From an uncultured Eubacteriales bacterium (GTDB taxonomy: Bacteria > Bacillota > Clostridia > Christensenellales > CAG-138), in NCBI GenBank assembly GCA_900540495.1, contig UQGA01000008.1, forward strand, positions 23,087 to 87,086: DNA of 64,000 nucleotides, given 5' to 3'. Both the position numbers and the translations under genes were made by a program. Positions 1-6,913 of this stretch are shown one piece after another (within the stretch, counting starts at the first letter, position 1; every line of letters starts with the position of its first letter). The notes under the pieces are model-generated. The model made no database searches, was not told the origin of the DNA, and was given only the letters and a program-made list of their open reading frames with translations.

Positions 1-219
1 CGACAGGCGTGCGACGCCCCCGAACGGCATCAGCTCCACCGACAGCACGGGGCAGGCAAATACATAGGCCACAACGGCGTGGCTGAGTTCGTGCAGCGTA
101 AGCGCGCACACGGCCAGCAACAGTTCTCCGAGACGGCCAAGCACGCAGGCGGCCGCGACCACCACCACCACGAGCGGGTGGACGCGCAGTTCCGTCTGTC
201 CGAACGACAGGATGCGCAT
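1..219 (-). CDS. spoIVFB: Stage IV sporulation protein FB (S2P/M50 intramembrane protease), partial
   Basis: Only the first 73 residues are present; the gene runs off the left edge. The M50 zinc motif HELSH is at residues 43-47 inside a hydrophobic helix, and a PFGG turn typical of site-2 proteases follows near 65-68. In Bacillus, SpoIVFB is the mother-cell membrane protease that matures pro-sigma-K. The ATG lies one base after the stop of the SpoIVFA-like gene, so the two are translationally coupled as in known spoIVFAB operons. The motif is seen directly and the sporulation role is inferred from the neighbour. A general S2P protease is the alternative. Confidence 0.8.
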   Translation of the reverse strand, partial: MRILSFGQTELRVHPLVVVVVAAACVLGRLGELLLAVCALTLHELSHAVVAYVFACPVLSVELMPFGGVARLS

Positions 220-220
220 C

Positions 221-913
221 TCAGGAGACCTGCGGCACGTCTACATAGGACTCGATGTCCTGCGGCGCGCCGGTCCGGTAGATGCGCAGATAGATCTTCC
301 CGTCCTCCGGCACCGCGCCCAGCGTATCCCCCAACAGCAGCGGCTGTCCCTCCTCGACGCGGATCTCGGAAAGATGGTAATAGATGCTTTCCAGATCCTC
401 GCCGTGATAGATGCGCACATAGGGGCCAAGGGCCGGGTCCTCCCCGATGGCGCGCACCTCTCCGCCGGCGCTGGCGGAGACGATCGCCCCTGCGTCGGCG
501 TCAAGCTCGAGCATCTGGTCGTCCTCGAGCAGTTGGGCCGCGTGCGCCGACACAGGCAGGCTCCACTTTGCGCTGCCGGCAAACACGCCGATCAACCCAC
601 CGCCATCCACAAACTGCAGGCGGCCCGGCGTTTCGCCCGTTCCCGTTCCATCGGTCGCCGCAGGCGCATCCGCCCCCGTTTCCGTGGCCGACCGGTCCGT
701 CGGGAACACGAACAGCTCGAGCACCAGCACCAGCACCAGCGTGGCGGCGCACACGCCGATCTTGACGAGCATGCTTGCGCCCACCGCCGGTTGTCGCCGC
801 GCCCGCCGTCCGCCGTTCGCCGCCCGCCGGCGCAGATTCGCATATATGCCGCTCCGGCGCCGCCGGAATTCCGAGGTCTCAAACGGCGTTGTGTCCAGCT
901 TTTCCAAATCCAT
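221..913 (-). CDS. spoIVFA: SpoIVFA-like membrane protein with degenerate LytM (M23) domain
   Basis: 230 residues: a basic cytoplasmic N-terminus, one membrane helix at about 47-69, an Ala/Thr/Gly-rich linker, and a C-terminal LytM-like fold from about 145. The fold keeps the YYHLSEI strand, but the zinc ligands of active M23 peptidases (HxxxD and HxH) are absent, as in SpoIVFA. In Bacillus this protein tethers and inhibits SpoIVFB in the outer forespore membrane. I chose the ATG at 913 because AGGAGGG lies just upstream; the open frame continues further upstream without a good ribosome site. It is followed after one base by spoIVFB. A non-catalytic M23 protein of other function is less likely given that neighbour. 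Confidence 0.75.
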   Translation of the reverse strand: MDLEKLDTTPFETSEFRRRRSGIYANLRRRAANGGRRARRQPAVGASMLVKIGVCAATLVLVLVLELFVFPTDRSATETGADAPAATDGTGTGETPGRLQFVDGGGLIGVFAGSAKWSLPVSAHAAQLLEDDQMLELDADAGAIVSASAGGEVRAIGEDPALGPYVRIYHGEDLESIYYHLSEIRVEEGQPLLLGDTLGAVPEDGKIYLRIYRTGAPQDIESYVDVPQVS

Positions 914-919
914 TGAAAA

Positions 920-957
920 CCGCCCTCCTGCTGCAAGTGTATGCAGCGGGAGGGCGG
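920..957 (-). terminator. 16-bp hairpin: terminator-like and covering the spoIVFA ribosome site
   Basis: Arms 920-935 and 942-957 pair over 16 bp (one G-U) around a 6-base loop. On the minus strand the stem is followed by TTTTC, as in an intrinsic terminator for the gene ending at 984. The same arm contains the AGGAGGG of spoIVFA, so any read-through mRNA would hide that ribosome site. Confidence 0.6.
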
Positions 958-965
958 CGGTATGC
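936..965 (-). promoter_or_regulatory. Candidate sigma-E promoter for spoIVFA-spoIVFB
   Basis: On the minus strand, GCATACC (959-965) and CATACACT (936-943) are separated by 15 bases. The known sigma-E consensus is roughly KMATATT and CATACAHT at this spacing: the -10 matches at every position and the -35 at five of seven. spoIVFAB is sigma-E controlled in Bacillus. The predicted start falls near 929, at the edge of the ribosome site, which makes a very short leader. Confidence 0.55.
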
Positions 966-983
966 GCTTCGGCATCAGGCCGT

Positions 984-2081
984 TCAGTCGAGCGAGAAGC
1001 ACAGCAGCACCGGGTTGTGATCCGCGTACCGGAACGCATGGTCGATTACGGACACCGTCTCCACGGTCACGTTGGGCGAACAGAGGAAGCCGTCGATGAC
1101 GTAGTACTGCGTAAGCGGGTCTTCCGCGTCATAGGGCTGGTTGAGCAGGCGGCAGGTCGGCGCTTCGTCGGCAAAGGCGAACGTCCAGTCCGCCGGCAGG
1201 ATATCGCGCCCGAGCACGCCCGGCTGCCAGTACGATTCGTCAATCATCGGATAGGCCTCGCCCACGCCCTCGATGCGCTGGTTGAAGTCGCCCCCCGCGA
1301 TGACGTAGTTGCCCCTCTCGTATTCGCGCTCAAGCAGCGAGCGGAGTTGCTCGGTCTGGGCGCGCTTGCCCGCCCCGTCGTCATACGCTTCAAGATGCAG
1401 GTTGACGAGCACGAGCTGCGCGTCGCTTCCCTCGATGGGCAGACGCGCCACAAGCAGGCAACGCTTGAGATTGGCGATGCGCACCGGCCATGAGAACGGG
1501 ACCGGCAGCGCGACGCGCGTCTCCCCTTCCATGGAAAAGCGGCTGAGCGTCAGCAGGCCGGAGTTGATCTGCCCGATCGTGTCCGGGATGGGGTATGGCA
1601 CGTAGTCGCAAACATAGTTCGGCGCAAACGCCGCCGCGCCGCCGAACGCCGCGTGGAGCGCCGCGCGCTCATCGATGCCGTAGCTGCGCTTAGCCGAGAC
1701 GTCCACCTCCTGCAACAGCACGATATCGGGCGCAAGCGCGCCGATCGTCTCCTCGACGCCCGCCAGGTTGTCCTCCACGACGGTTGCAGAGGCCGGCCGC
1801 GTCATCGTGCCGCCGTCCATGAAAAAGTCGGACGTCTTGCCGAGGCCGGCAAAGCCGATGTTGAACGACAGCAGCGACAGGCTCCTGCCGCGCGCCAGCA
1901 CGGCCTGCGCCGTCCCGGCGGTCCAGGCCGGCTCCTCCGCCTCCGGCCGGTATTCGCGCACGGTGAGATAGCCCACCAGCGCGGCAACCGCCAATACCGC
2001 CGCGAGCAACACGCCACCCAATATTCTGCCCAGCAGCCGGAGCCGCCGCCGCGAATGCCGCACGGGCATCTCCTGCATCAT
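984..2081 (-). CDS. Membrane-anchored endonuclease/exonuclease/phosphatase-family protein
   Basis: About 365 residues. A basic N-terminus (RHSRRRLRLLGR) is followed by one hydrophobic helix at about 20-40, then an EEP (DNase I-like) fold. Landmarks in order are LLSFNIGFAGLG, LLQEVDVS (metal-binding Glu), VNLHLEAY, GGDFNQ and the terminal DHNPVLL (catalytic Asp-His). These define the Mg-dependent phosphodiesterase superfamily, which includes nucleases, sphingomyelinases and inositol phosphatases; the substrate cannot be told. The enzyme should face outside the membrane. The start is uncertain: tandem ATGs at 2081/2078 follow GGGGGGAGG very closely, and an ATG at 2069 is also possible. It lies between the L,D-transpeptidase terminator and the hairpin at 920-957. 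Confidence 0.8.
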   Translation of the reverse strand: MMQEMPVRHSRRRLRLLGRILGGVLLAAVLAVAALVGYLTVREYRPEAEEPAWTAGTAQAVLARGRSLSLLSFNIGFAGLGKTSDFFMDGGTMTRPASATVVEDNLAGVEETIGALAPDIVLLQEVDVSAKRSYGIDERAALHAAFGGAAAFAPNYVCDYVPYPIPDTIGQINSGLLTLSRFSMEGETRVALPVPFSWPVRIANLKRCLLVARLPIEGSDAQLVLVNLHLEAYDDGAGKRAQTEQLRSLLEREYERGNYVIAGGDFNQRIEGVGEAYPMIDESYWQPGVLGRDILPADWTFAFADEAPTCRLLNQPYDAEDPLTQYYVIDGFLCSPNVTVETVSVIDHAFRYADHNPVLLCFSLD

Positions 2082-2104
2082 CCTCCCCCCTCTAAGCAAA
2101 AGGA

Positions 2105-2127
2105 ATGTGGATCGGCTCGATCCACAT
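2105..2127 (-). terminator. Perfect 9-bp stem after the L,D-transpeptidase gene
   Basis: ATGTGGATC and GATCCACAT flank a 5-base loop between the transpeptidase stop (2148) and the next start (2081). On the minus strand TCCTTTTGC follows, a short U-tract typical of an intrinsic terminator. Confidence 0.6.
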
Positions 2128-2147
2128 CCCCGGTTGGTCGTTGTTGA

Positions 2148-3398
2148 TCATTCCGCCGCGTCATCCGCACCGTCGGCATCGCCGCCGGTCGTATCCCCGC
2201 CGGTCGTGTCGCCGCCCGTCGTGTCGCCGCCCGTCGTGTCGCCGCCCGTCGTGTCGCCGCCGGTCGTGTCTCCACCCGTCGTGTCCGGCTTATCCGTCGT
2301 CACCGGCAGCGGCTCGGTTGAGCCGGAATCGCCGTCGTCGGGATCGGTCGTCGTGCCCGGACTGGTCGTCGTGCCGGGATCGGTTGTCGTGCCGCCGTCG
2401 TGCGTGGTGCTCGGCGCAGGCGTCACGTTTTCGCTCGGATCGGCCGGAGTGTCGCCGTCATCGTCGTCCTCGGCAGGACGGGGCGGCGCCTCATACTTAT
2501 ACTCCAGCTCATGTGCGACCTCCTCAATGGTCCAGTTGTCCGTCCACGGCGTCTCGCCCGCCTTAAGCTTTAACCCGGTCTTGGCGGGCGGAAGGATCAG
2601 CTGGCTGCGGATGGCCTGCGTCTGCGTGTCGCTGGCGCTGCCATCGCGGATTTCGCAGATCGTTCCATAGCCAATGTTGTAGAAGATCCAGCGCGCATCC
2701 GGCACGGTCAGGCGGATGCAGGCGTGCGAAGCCTTGCTGCCGAGGTTGTTGTAGCACTCCACATCGTAGGAGGAGATATCCTTATCCTTGGTATACAGCA
2801 CGGAATGGAAATAGGTGCGGCTGCGGATCAACGTCCAGTACTGGGCGGTCTCGCCGCTCAGAAACTGGCCGAAGCGCACACGCGGCTTCTTGATCTCAAA
2901 GATGCCCCGGGCCGTTTCGCTGCCGACCTGCGGGTCGCCGGTGGAACAGATCATGTACCGAACGGGCTGGTCATAATCAGGCTTGCCGTCCTCCCCCTTG
3001 CGGTACACCATGACGACCTGCCAGTAGACGTCCACGATGATATAATAGGTATCCGGGTCCGGATAACCGTCCTTGAGAAGGTCGCGCGCCTCCTCATACA
3101 CATCGTCCGTGCTGCCGACCAGCTCTTCAAAGGTCATGTTGACCGTGGGCGCATAGTAGGAAAACGGGATGGGCGTTTCCTCCGGGATGGGGGAAGGCGT
3201 GACCGTCGGCGCAGGCGGCACCTCGGTCTGCTGCACGGCAACCGAGACCACCTGCGGGGCGGGCGTGGCCGTCGTGGCGACGGATTGCCGATCGTCTTCT
3301 GCCAATTGCGCCGCATTGCCGCAGCCGACGAGCATCGACACCCCCAGTGCAAGGGCCAGCAGGCGCGCCATTCGTCTATGGCCAGTCAATCGTTGCAT
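2148..3398 (-). CDS. L,D-transpeptidase (YkuD-type) lipoprotein with TTGGD repeat tail
   Basis: About 416 residues. The signal peptide ends in a lipobox-like VGCG, so a lipoprotein is predicted. A Thr/Pro-rich linker precedes the YkuD catalytic domain, whose active-site segment reads SHACIRL, matching the S/T-H-G-C-x-R pattern with Ala in place of Gly. These enzymes form 3-3 peptidoglycan cross-links or attach proteins to the wall, using the Cys and His. A low-complexity Thr/Asp/Gly tail ends in seven TTGGD units. I prefer the ATG at 3398, which has GAGG seven bases upstream; the ATG at 3419 lies only about 10 bases below the predicted transcription start. Substrate and role in vegetative versus spore wall are unknown. 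Confidence 0.85.
   Translation of the reverse strand: MQRLTGHRRMARLLALALGVSMLVGCGNAAQLAEDDRQSVATTATPAPQVVSVAVQQTEVPPAPTVTPSPIPEETPIPFSYYAPTVNMTFEELVGSTDDVYEEARDLLKDGYPDPDTYYIIVDVYWQVVMVYRKGEDGKPDYDQPVRYMICSTGDPQVGSETARGIFEIKKPRVRFGQFLSGETAQYWTLIRSRTYFHSVLYTKDKDISSYDVECYNNLGSKASHACIRLTVPDARWIFYNIGYGTICEIRDGSASDTQTQAIRSQLILPPAKTGLKLKAGETPWTDNWTIEEVAHELEYKYEAPPRPAEDDDDGDTPADPSENVTPAPSTTHDGGTTTDPGTTTSPGTTTDPDDGDSGSTEPLPVTTDKPDTTGGDTTGGDTTGGDTTGGDTTGGDTTGGDTTGGDADGADDAAE
2178..2282 (-). repeat. Seven tandem 15-bp units encoding TTGGD
   Basis: Consecutive near-identical 15-bp units at the 3' end of the L,D-transpeptidase gene encode seven TTGGD pentapeptides. The unit length is a multiple of three, so slippage would change tail length without breaking the frame. 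Confidence 0.9.
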
Positions 3399-3435
3399 AA
3401 CAAACCTCGCAATTCTCATGGAGTAAGACGGCGTG

Positions 3436-3446
3436 ATTATACCACA
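3436..3446 (-). promoter_or_regulatory. Extended -10 promoter of the L,D-transpeptidase gene
   Basis: On the minus strand TGTGGTATAAT carries a perfect TATAAT (3436-3441) with an upstream TG. No good -35 is seen at 17 bases. Transcription would start near 3429, giving a leader of about 30 bases to the ATG at 3398. Confidence 0.5.
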
Positions 3447-3478
3447 GTCTTTTAGAAAAATGTAGATTTCCGAATAAA

Positions 3479-3497
3479 TTTCACATTTTTTGTGAAA
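3479..3497 (-). terminator. Weak AT-rich hairpin downstream of the malic enzyme gene
   Basis: TTTCACA and TGTGAAA form a 7-bp AT-rich stem, followed by TTTATT on the minus strand, just after the malic enzyme stop at 3509. It is a weak stem and could be chance. Confidence 0.35.
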
Positions 3498-3508
3498 ACC
3501 TTCGACGC

Positions 3509-4705
3509 CTACTGCCGCGCAACCCCGCTGTCCCGCGCGGCCTGCGCGACCGCCGCCGCCACCGTCTTCCCCACGCGCGGATCGAACGGTTCCGGGATGA
3601 TGTAGCCGCTCGAAAGCGCCTCCGGTGCGACCAGATCCGCCAGCGCCCGGGCCGCCGCCAGCTGCATGGGCTTATTGATGTCGCGCGCGCGCACGTCCAG
3701 CGCGCCCCGAAAGATGCCGGGAAACGCAAGAACGTTGTTGATCTGGTTCGGCGCATCGCTGCGGCCCGTGGCGACCACCGCCGCGCCGCCGCGCAGCGCT
3801 TCGTCCGGCATGATCTCCGGTACGGGGTTGGCGCAGGCGAATACGACCGCGTCGCGGCCCATCGAACGCACCATATCGGCCGTGACAAGGCCCGGCGCAG
3901 AAACGCCGATGAACGCGTCTGCCCCCTTCAGCGCGTCGGCCAGCCCGCCGCGCAGGCGGCCTTGGTTGGTCAGCGTCGCCAGCGTCACCTGCGCGTCCGT
4001 CAATCCCTGTGGGAACCCATCCGCAAGGATGCCCGCACGGTCGCACACGGTGAGTTCCCCCACGCCCGCGTCGAGCAGCATGTGCGCGATGGCCACGCCC
4101 GCTGCGCCGGCGCCGTTGATGACGATACGCGCCTCCTCCAGCCGCTTGCCCACCACGCGCAGCGCGTTGAGCATGCCCGCAAGCACCGTGACCGCCGTGC
4201 CGTGCTGGTCGTCGTGAAACACCGGGATATCGCACCGGCGCTTGAGCTCCCGCTCGATGGCAAAGCAGCGCGGCGCCGCGATGTCCTCCAGATTGATGGC
4301 GCCAAAGCTGCCGGAGATCCGGTAGACCGTCTCCACGAACGCCTCCACATCCTGCGTATTCACGCACAGCGGAAACGCATCCACGCCCCCGAACGCCTTG
4401 AACAGCACGCACTTGCCCTCCATCACGGGCATGCCCGCCTCCGGGCCGATGTCGCCAAGGCCGAGCACGGCGGAGCTGTCCGTCACAACCGCCACGAGAT
4501 TGTGCCGCCGCGTCAGCGCGTAGGAGGCGGCCGGGTCCCGCCGGATCTCGAGGCAGGGCGCCGCCACGCCCGGCGTATACGCCAGCGAAAGCGCCTCGCG
4601 CGTATCGACCGCCACGCGCGGCGTGACCTCGATCTTGCCGCCCCATTCGCGGTGGAGCCGCAGCGCGCGCTCCGCCAGGGTTTCCGTGTGCAAACCTTCC
4701 GTCAT
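3509..4705 (-). CDS. NAD(P)-dependent malic enzyme (oxaloacetate-decarboxylating)
   Basis: 398 residues, the usual length of the small bacterial malic enzymes. It converts malate to pyruvate and CO2 with reduction of NAD(P), linking C4 acids to pyruvate. Visible landmarks are SLAYTPGVAAPC near the N-terminus, VTDSSAVLGLGDIGPEAGMPVMEGK, the divalent-metal segment VFHDDQHGTA, the nucleotide-binding loop INGAGAAG, and ANPVPEI. The start has GGAGG upstream. It is downstream of, and co-oriented with, the acetyltransferase at 4751; the 45-base gap contains a short GC hairpin without a U-tract. Coenzyme preference cannot be read from the sequence. Confidence 0.95.
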   Translation of the reverse strand: MTEGLHTETLAERALRLHREWGGKIEVTPRVAVDTREALSLAYTPGVAAPCLEIRRDPAASYALTRRHNLVAVVTDSSAVLGLGDIGPEAGMPVMEGKCVLFKAFGGVDAFPLCVNTQDVEAFVETVYRISGSFGAINLEDIAAPRCFAIERELKRRCDIPVFHDDQHGTAVTVLAGMLNALRVVGKRLEEARIVINGAGAAGVAIAHMLLDAGVGELTVCDRAGILADGFPQGLTDAQVTLATLTNQGRLRGGLADALKGADAFIGVSAPGLVTADMVRSMGRDAVVFACANPVPEIMPDEALRGGAAVVATGRSDAPNQINNVLAFPGIFRGALDVRARDINKPMQLAAARALADLVAPEALSSGYIIPEPFDPRVGKTVAAAVAQAARDSGVARQ

Positions 4706-4750
4706 GTCCCGTCCTCCTTGCCGTTCCCGTAGGGCGCCGTGCAGCGCCCG

Positions 4751-5254
4751 TCAAACGAGCAGATAATAATGTACGATATCATGGTAGGCACCGCGCTTGA
4801 AGCCCACCTCCGGCAGCGTGCCGGCATAGCGGAAGCCGAGCCGCTCGTGCAGGCGGAAGCTCACGTCGTTCCCGCCCGCGATGACGGAAACGACCGCATG
4901 CAGCTCGCCACAGGCGCGCGCCTGCGCGATCAGCGCCTCCATGAGCCGTCTGCCGATTCCGGATCGGCGATGCGCCGCATCCACATAGACCGACAGCTCC
5001 GCCGTGGAGGCATACGCATCGTGCGGGCGGTAGGGGGAAAGGCACGCATAGCCTACGACCGTGCCGTCCGCCTCGGCCACAAGCAGGGGATAGCGCGGCG
5101 AACCATGCTGTAAGAACCACGCCATGCGCTCCGCTTCCGTGCGCGGCCGCGCGTCGAACGTAGCGACGCCGCCGTCGATCTCCGCATTATAGATCTGCGT
5201 AATGCGCGGCACGTCCGCCGCCTGCGCAGGCCGGATGTTCACCCGCAATGCCAT
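4751..5254 (-). CDS. GNAT acetyltransferase, phosphinothricin acetyltransferase-like
   Basis: 167 residues, one GNAT domain. The N-terminal IRPAQAADVPRITQIYNAEI and the central AELSVYVDAAHRRSGIGRRLM (acetyl-CoA pyrophosphate loop, RxxGxG) are characteristic, and LHERLGFRYAGTLPEVGFK near the end is typical of the Pat/YncA subgroup that acetylates small amines or amino-acid analogues. The ATG at 5254 is chosen because GGAGGT lies at good spacing; the longer open frame has no ribosome site. The substrate is unknown, and methionine sulfoximine or phosphinothricin-type compounds are the family precedent. Confidence 0.85.
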   Translation of the reverse strand: MALRVNIRPAQAADVPRITQIYNAEIDGGVATFDARPRTEAERMAWFLQHGSPRYPLLVAEADGTVVGYACLSPYRPHDAYASTAELSVYVDAAHRRSGIGRRLMEALIAQARACGELHAVVSVIAGGNDVSFRLHERLGFRYAGTLPEVGFKRGAYHDIVHYYLLV

Positions 5255-5376
5255 TGCTACCTCCGCTTTTCCTTGCATCATACCACATTTCCATCGCGCT
5301 GTCATGCCCTGCCGAAAAATGGCGCGCTCCAGCGCCCCGCCGCCGCACGGGGCTACCCTTTTCCCCCCGAACGTGG

Positions 5377-5382
5377 TATACT
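5377..5382 (+). promoter_or_regulatory. Possible extended -10 for the phosphorylase gene
   Basis: TGGTATACT, a TG-extended -10 box, lies 40 bases before the start at 5422. No clear -35 is visible. Confidence 0.35.
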
Positions 5383-5421
5383 GATACCGTCACATCAGCA
5401 GCCAGACGGGAGGAAGCATCC

Positions 5422-6174
5422 ATGAAATTCGGCATCATCGGCGGGACAAACATCGAAACACTGCCCATTCCCTACCGCGAGCAGGCCATCACGACGCCCT
5501 ACGGGGACGTAGTCGTGTTCCGCGCCCATCTGGATGACCATGAGTTCGTGTTCCTCTCGCGCCACGGCGTGCTGTACAGCTTTGACCCCGGCCAGATCAA
5601 TTACCGGGCAAACATCTACGCGCTGTACAGCCTTGGCGTGACGAACGTGGTGGGCATCACTTCCGTCGGCACGTGCGACTATACGCACAAGCTCGGCAGC
5701 CTGTGCCTGCTCTCCGATTTCATCGACTTCACCAGGTCCCGTCCCGCTTCGTTCGAACGCGAGCACCGGCTCGGGCTGCACACGGGCATGGAGGAGGTCT
5801 TTTCCCCCGGGCTCAACGATACGCTGGAGGCGCTCATTCTGGAGCGTGGCCTGCCCTATGCCGGCCGCGTGATCTACGCCTGCACGGAGGGTCCGCGCTT
5901 TGAAACAGCCGCGGAGGTCCGCATGATGCGCATGCTCGGCGCGCAGGCCATCGGTATGACCATCGTGCCGGAGGCGCCGCTGGCCCGCGACCTCGACATG
6001 CGCTATGCCGCCATCGGCATCATCGCCAACTACTGCACCGGCATGACCAGCGAAGTGACCGACTGCGGCATCGACGAGGTCATGGCCGCGCACCGGGACG
6101 ACGTTTTCGCGCTCTGCTTCGACCTGGTCCGGCGGCTCGGCAATACGTCGTGGGTGCCAGGGCGCGAGCGATAG
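5422..6174 (+). CDS. Purine nucleoside / methylthioadenosine phosphorylase family protein
   Basis: 250 residues, PNP/MTAP superfamily. The N-terminal GIIGGTN is the phosphate loop, followed by TPYGDVVVF and FLSRHG; TEGPRFETAAEVRMM and GMTIVPEAPLARD are the conserved substrate-pocket strands. These enzymes cleave purine nucleosides or methylthioadenosine with phosphate in purine or methionine salvage. In true MTAPs the base-binding strand carries DYD; here it reads NYC, and an Asn at this point is usually linked to 6-oxopurine substrates. I therefore call the family, not the exact substrate. The start has GGGAGGAAG upstream. The gene ends before a strong terminator at 6225. Confidence 0.8.
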   Translation: MKFGIIGGTNIETLPIPYREQAITTPYGDVVVFRAHLDDHEFVFLSRHGVLYSFDPGQINYRANIYALYSLGVTNVVGITSVGTCDYTHKLGSLCLLSDFIDFTRSRPASFEREHRLGLHTGMEEVFSPGLNDTLEALILERGLPYAGRVIYACTEGPRFETAAEVRMMRMLGAQAIGMTIVPEAPLARDLDMRYAAIGIIANYCTGMTSEVTDCGIDEVMAAHRDDVFALCFDLVRRLGNTSWVPGRER

Positions 6175-6224
6175 CCTTCGGCCGTCCGCCACCGCGGCGG
6201 ACGCAATGCCGGAATCTTGCAGGC

Positions 6225-6266
6225 GCCTTCTGCGGTTGGGGCTTCCGTCCGCAGAAGGCCCTTTTT
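6225..6266 (+). terminator. Intrinsic terminator of the phosphorylase gene
   Basis: An 11-bp perfect stem (6225-6235 with 6249-6259) is followed by CCTTTTT. Confidence 0.85.
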
Positions 6267-6358
6267 ACAGATGCGGCGCCCCATGCCTTCGCCCGATTTC
6301 CTGGGAACCGTCCGCAATGCGCCGCGGGACGCGCCGCCACCGTTTTTGCCCAATCCTC

Positions 6359-6387
6359 TTTACAATCGCAAATATATATGATATAGT
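6359..6387 (+). promoter_or_regulatory. Sigma-A promoter of the marR-ABC exporter operon
   Basis: TTTACA (6359-6364), a 17-base spacer and TATAGT (6382-6387). Transcription would begin near 6394, directly before the two palindromic operators. Confidence 0.75.
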
Positions 6388-6397
6388 ATCAGAAATC

Positions 6398-6426
6398 GTT
6401 GCGTACGCAACAGTTGCGCATGCAAC
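6398..6426 (+). promoter_or_regulatory. Two 14-bp palindromic operators for the MarR-type repressor
   Basis: GTTGCGTACGCAAC (6398-6411) and GTTGCGCATGCAAC (6413-6426) are each perfect palindromes, separated by one base. They share the GTTGCG half-site and sit at about +5 to +33 of the predicted transcript. This is ideal placement for autorepression by the MarR protein encoded 40 bases downstream. Confidence 0.75.
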
Positions 6427-6465
6427 GTTTTGCCCGATCGTCCACTCCCGCGGCAAGGAGGTCCC

Positions 6466-6903
6466 ATGGCAAGCATCAACCACCACATCATGACCATCGC
6501 CCGCAGCAGCAACCTGTTCCGTTCCGAACGGTTGCACGGCACCGGACTGTGCGGGCCGCACTGCGCGTATATCCTGCGCGTATGCCGCGAACCGGGCCTG
6601 ACGCAGGACGCCATCGCCCGGGCGCTCTGTGTGAACAAGAGCAACGTGGCCCGCCAGCTCGCCGCGCTCGAGCAGAGCGGGTTCGTGGAGCGCCGGCCCT
6701 GCGAAACGGATTCGCGCGCACTGGAGATCTACCCGACGGAACGGGCGTTTGAGGTGCTGCCGCAGGTGCGCGCGGTGCTCGCGGAATGGAACGAGTGCAT
6801 CACCGAAGGGTTTACCGACGAAGAACGTGCGCTGTTCGCCGGGCTTCTCGAGCGGGCGGCAGAGCGGGCGCGCGCCCGCATCGACGGGATGAAGAGGGAT
6901 TGA
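6466..6903 (+). CDS. MarR-family transcriptional regulator
   Basis: 145 residues, the standard MarR size. The winged helix is clear: LTQDAIARALCVNKSNVARQLAALEQSGFVERRPCETDSRALEIYPT contains the helix-turn-helix, and its DSRA wing carries the conserved Asp-Arg pair. Flanking helices form the dimer interface. The start follows AAGGAGGT. The gene is first in an operon with two ABC half-transporters (gap 10 bases to the next). With the palindromes at 6398-6426, it most likely represses its own operon and is released by a small toxic ligand exported by the transporter. The ligand is unknown. Confidence 0.9.
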   Translation: MASINHHIMTIARSSNLFRSERLHGTGLCGPHCAYILRVCREPGLTQDAIARALCVNKSNVARQLAALEQSGFVERRPCETDSRALEIYPTERAFEVLPQVRAVLAEWNECITEGFTDEERALFAGLLERAAERARARIDGMKRD

Positions 6904-6913
6904 CGGGGGATCG

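Noticed and set aside
4716..4750. A terminator after the acetyltransferase gene at 4751
   Set aside because: The GGGCGC/GCGCCC stem is only six bases and is not followed by a T-run, so malic enzyme may be co-transcribed.
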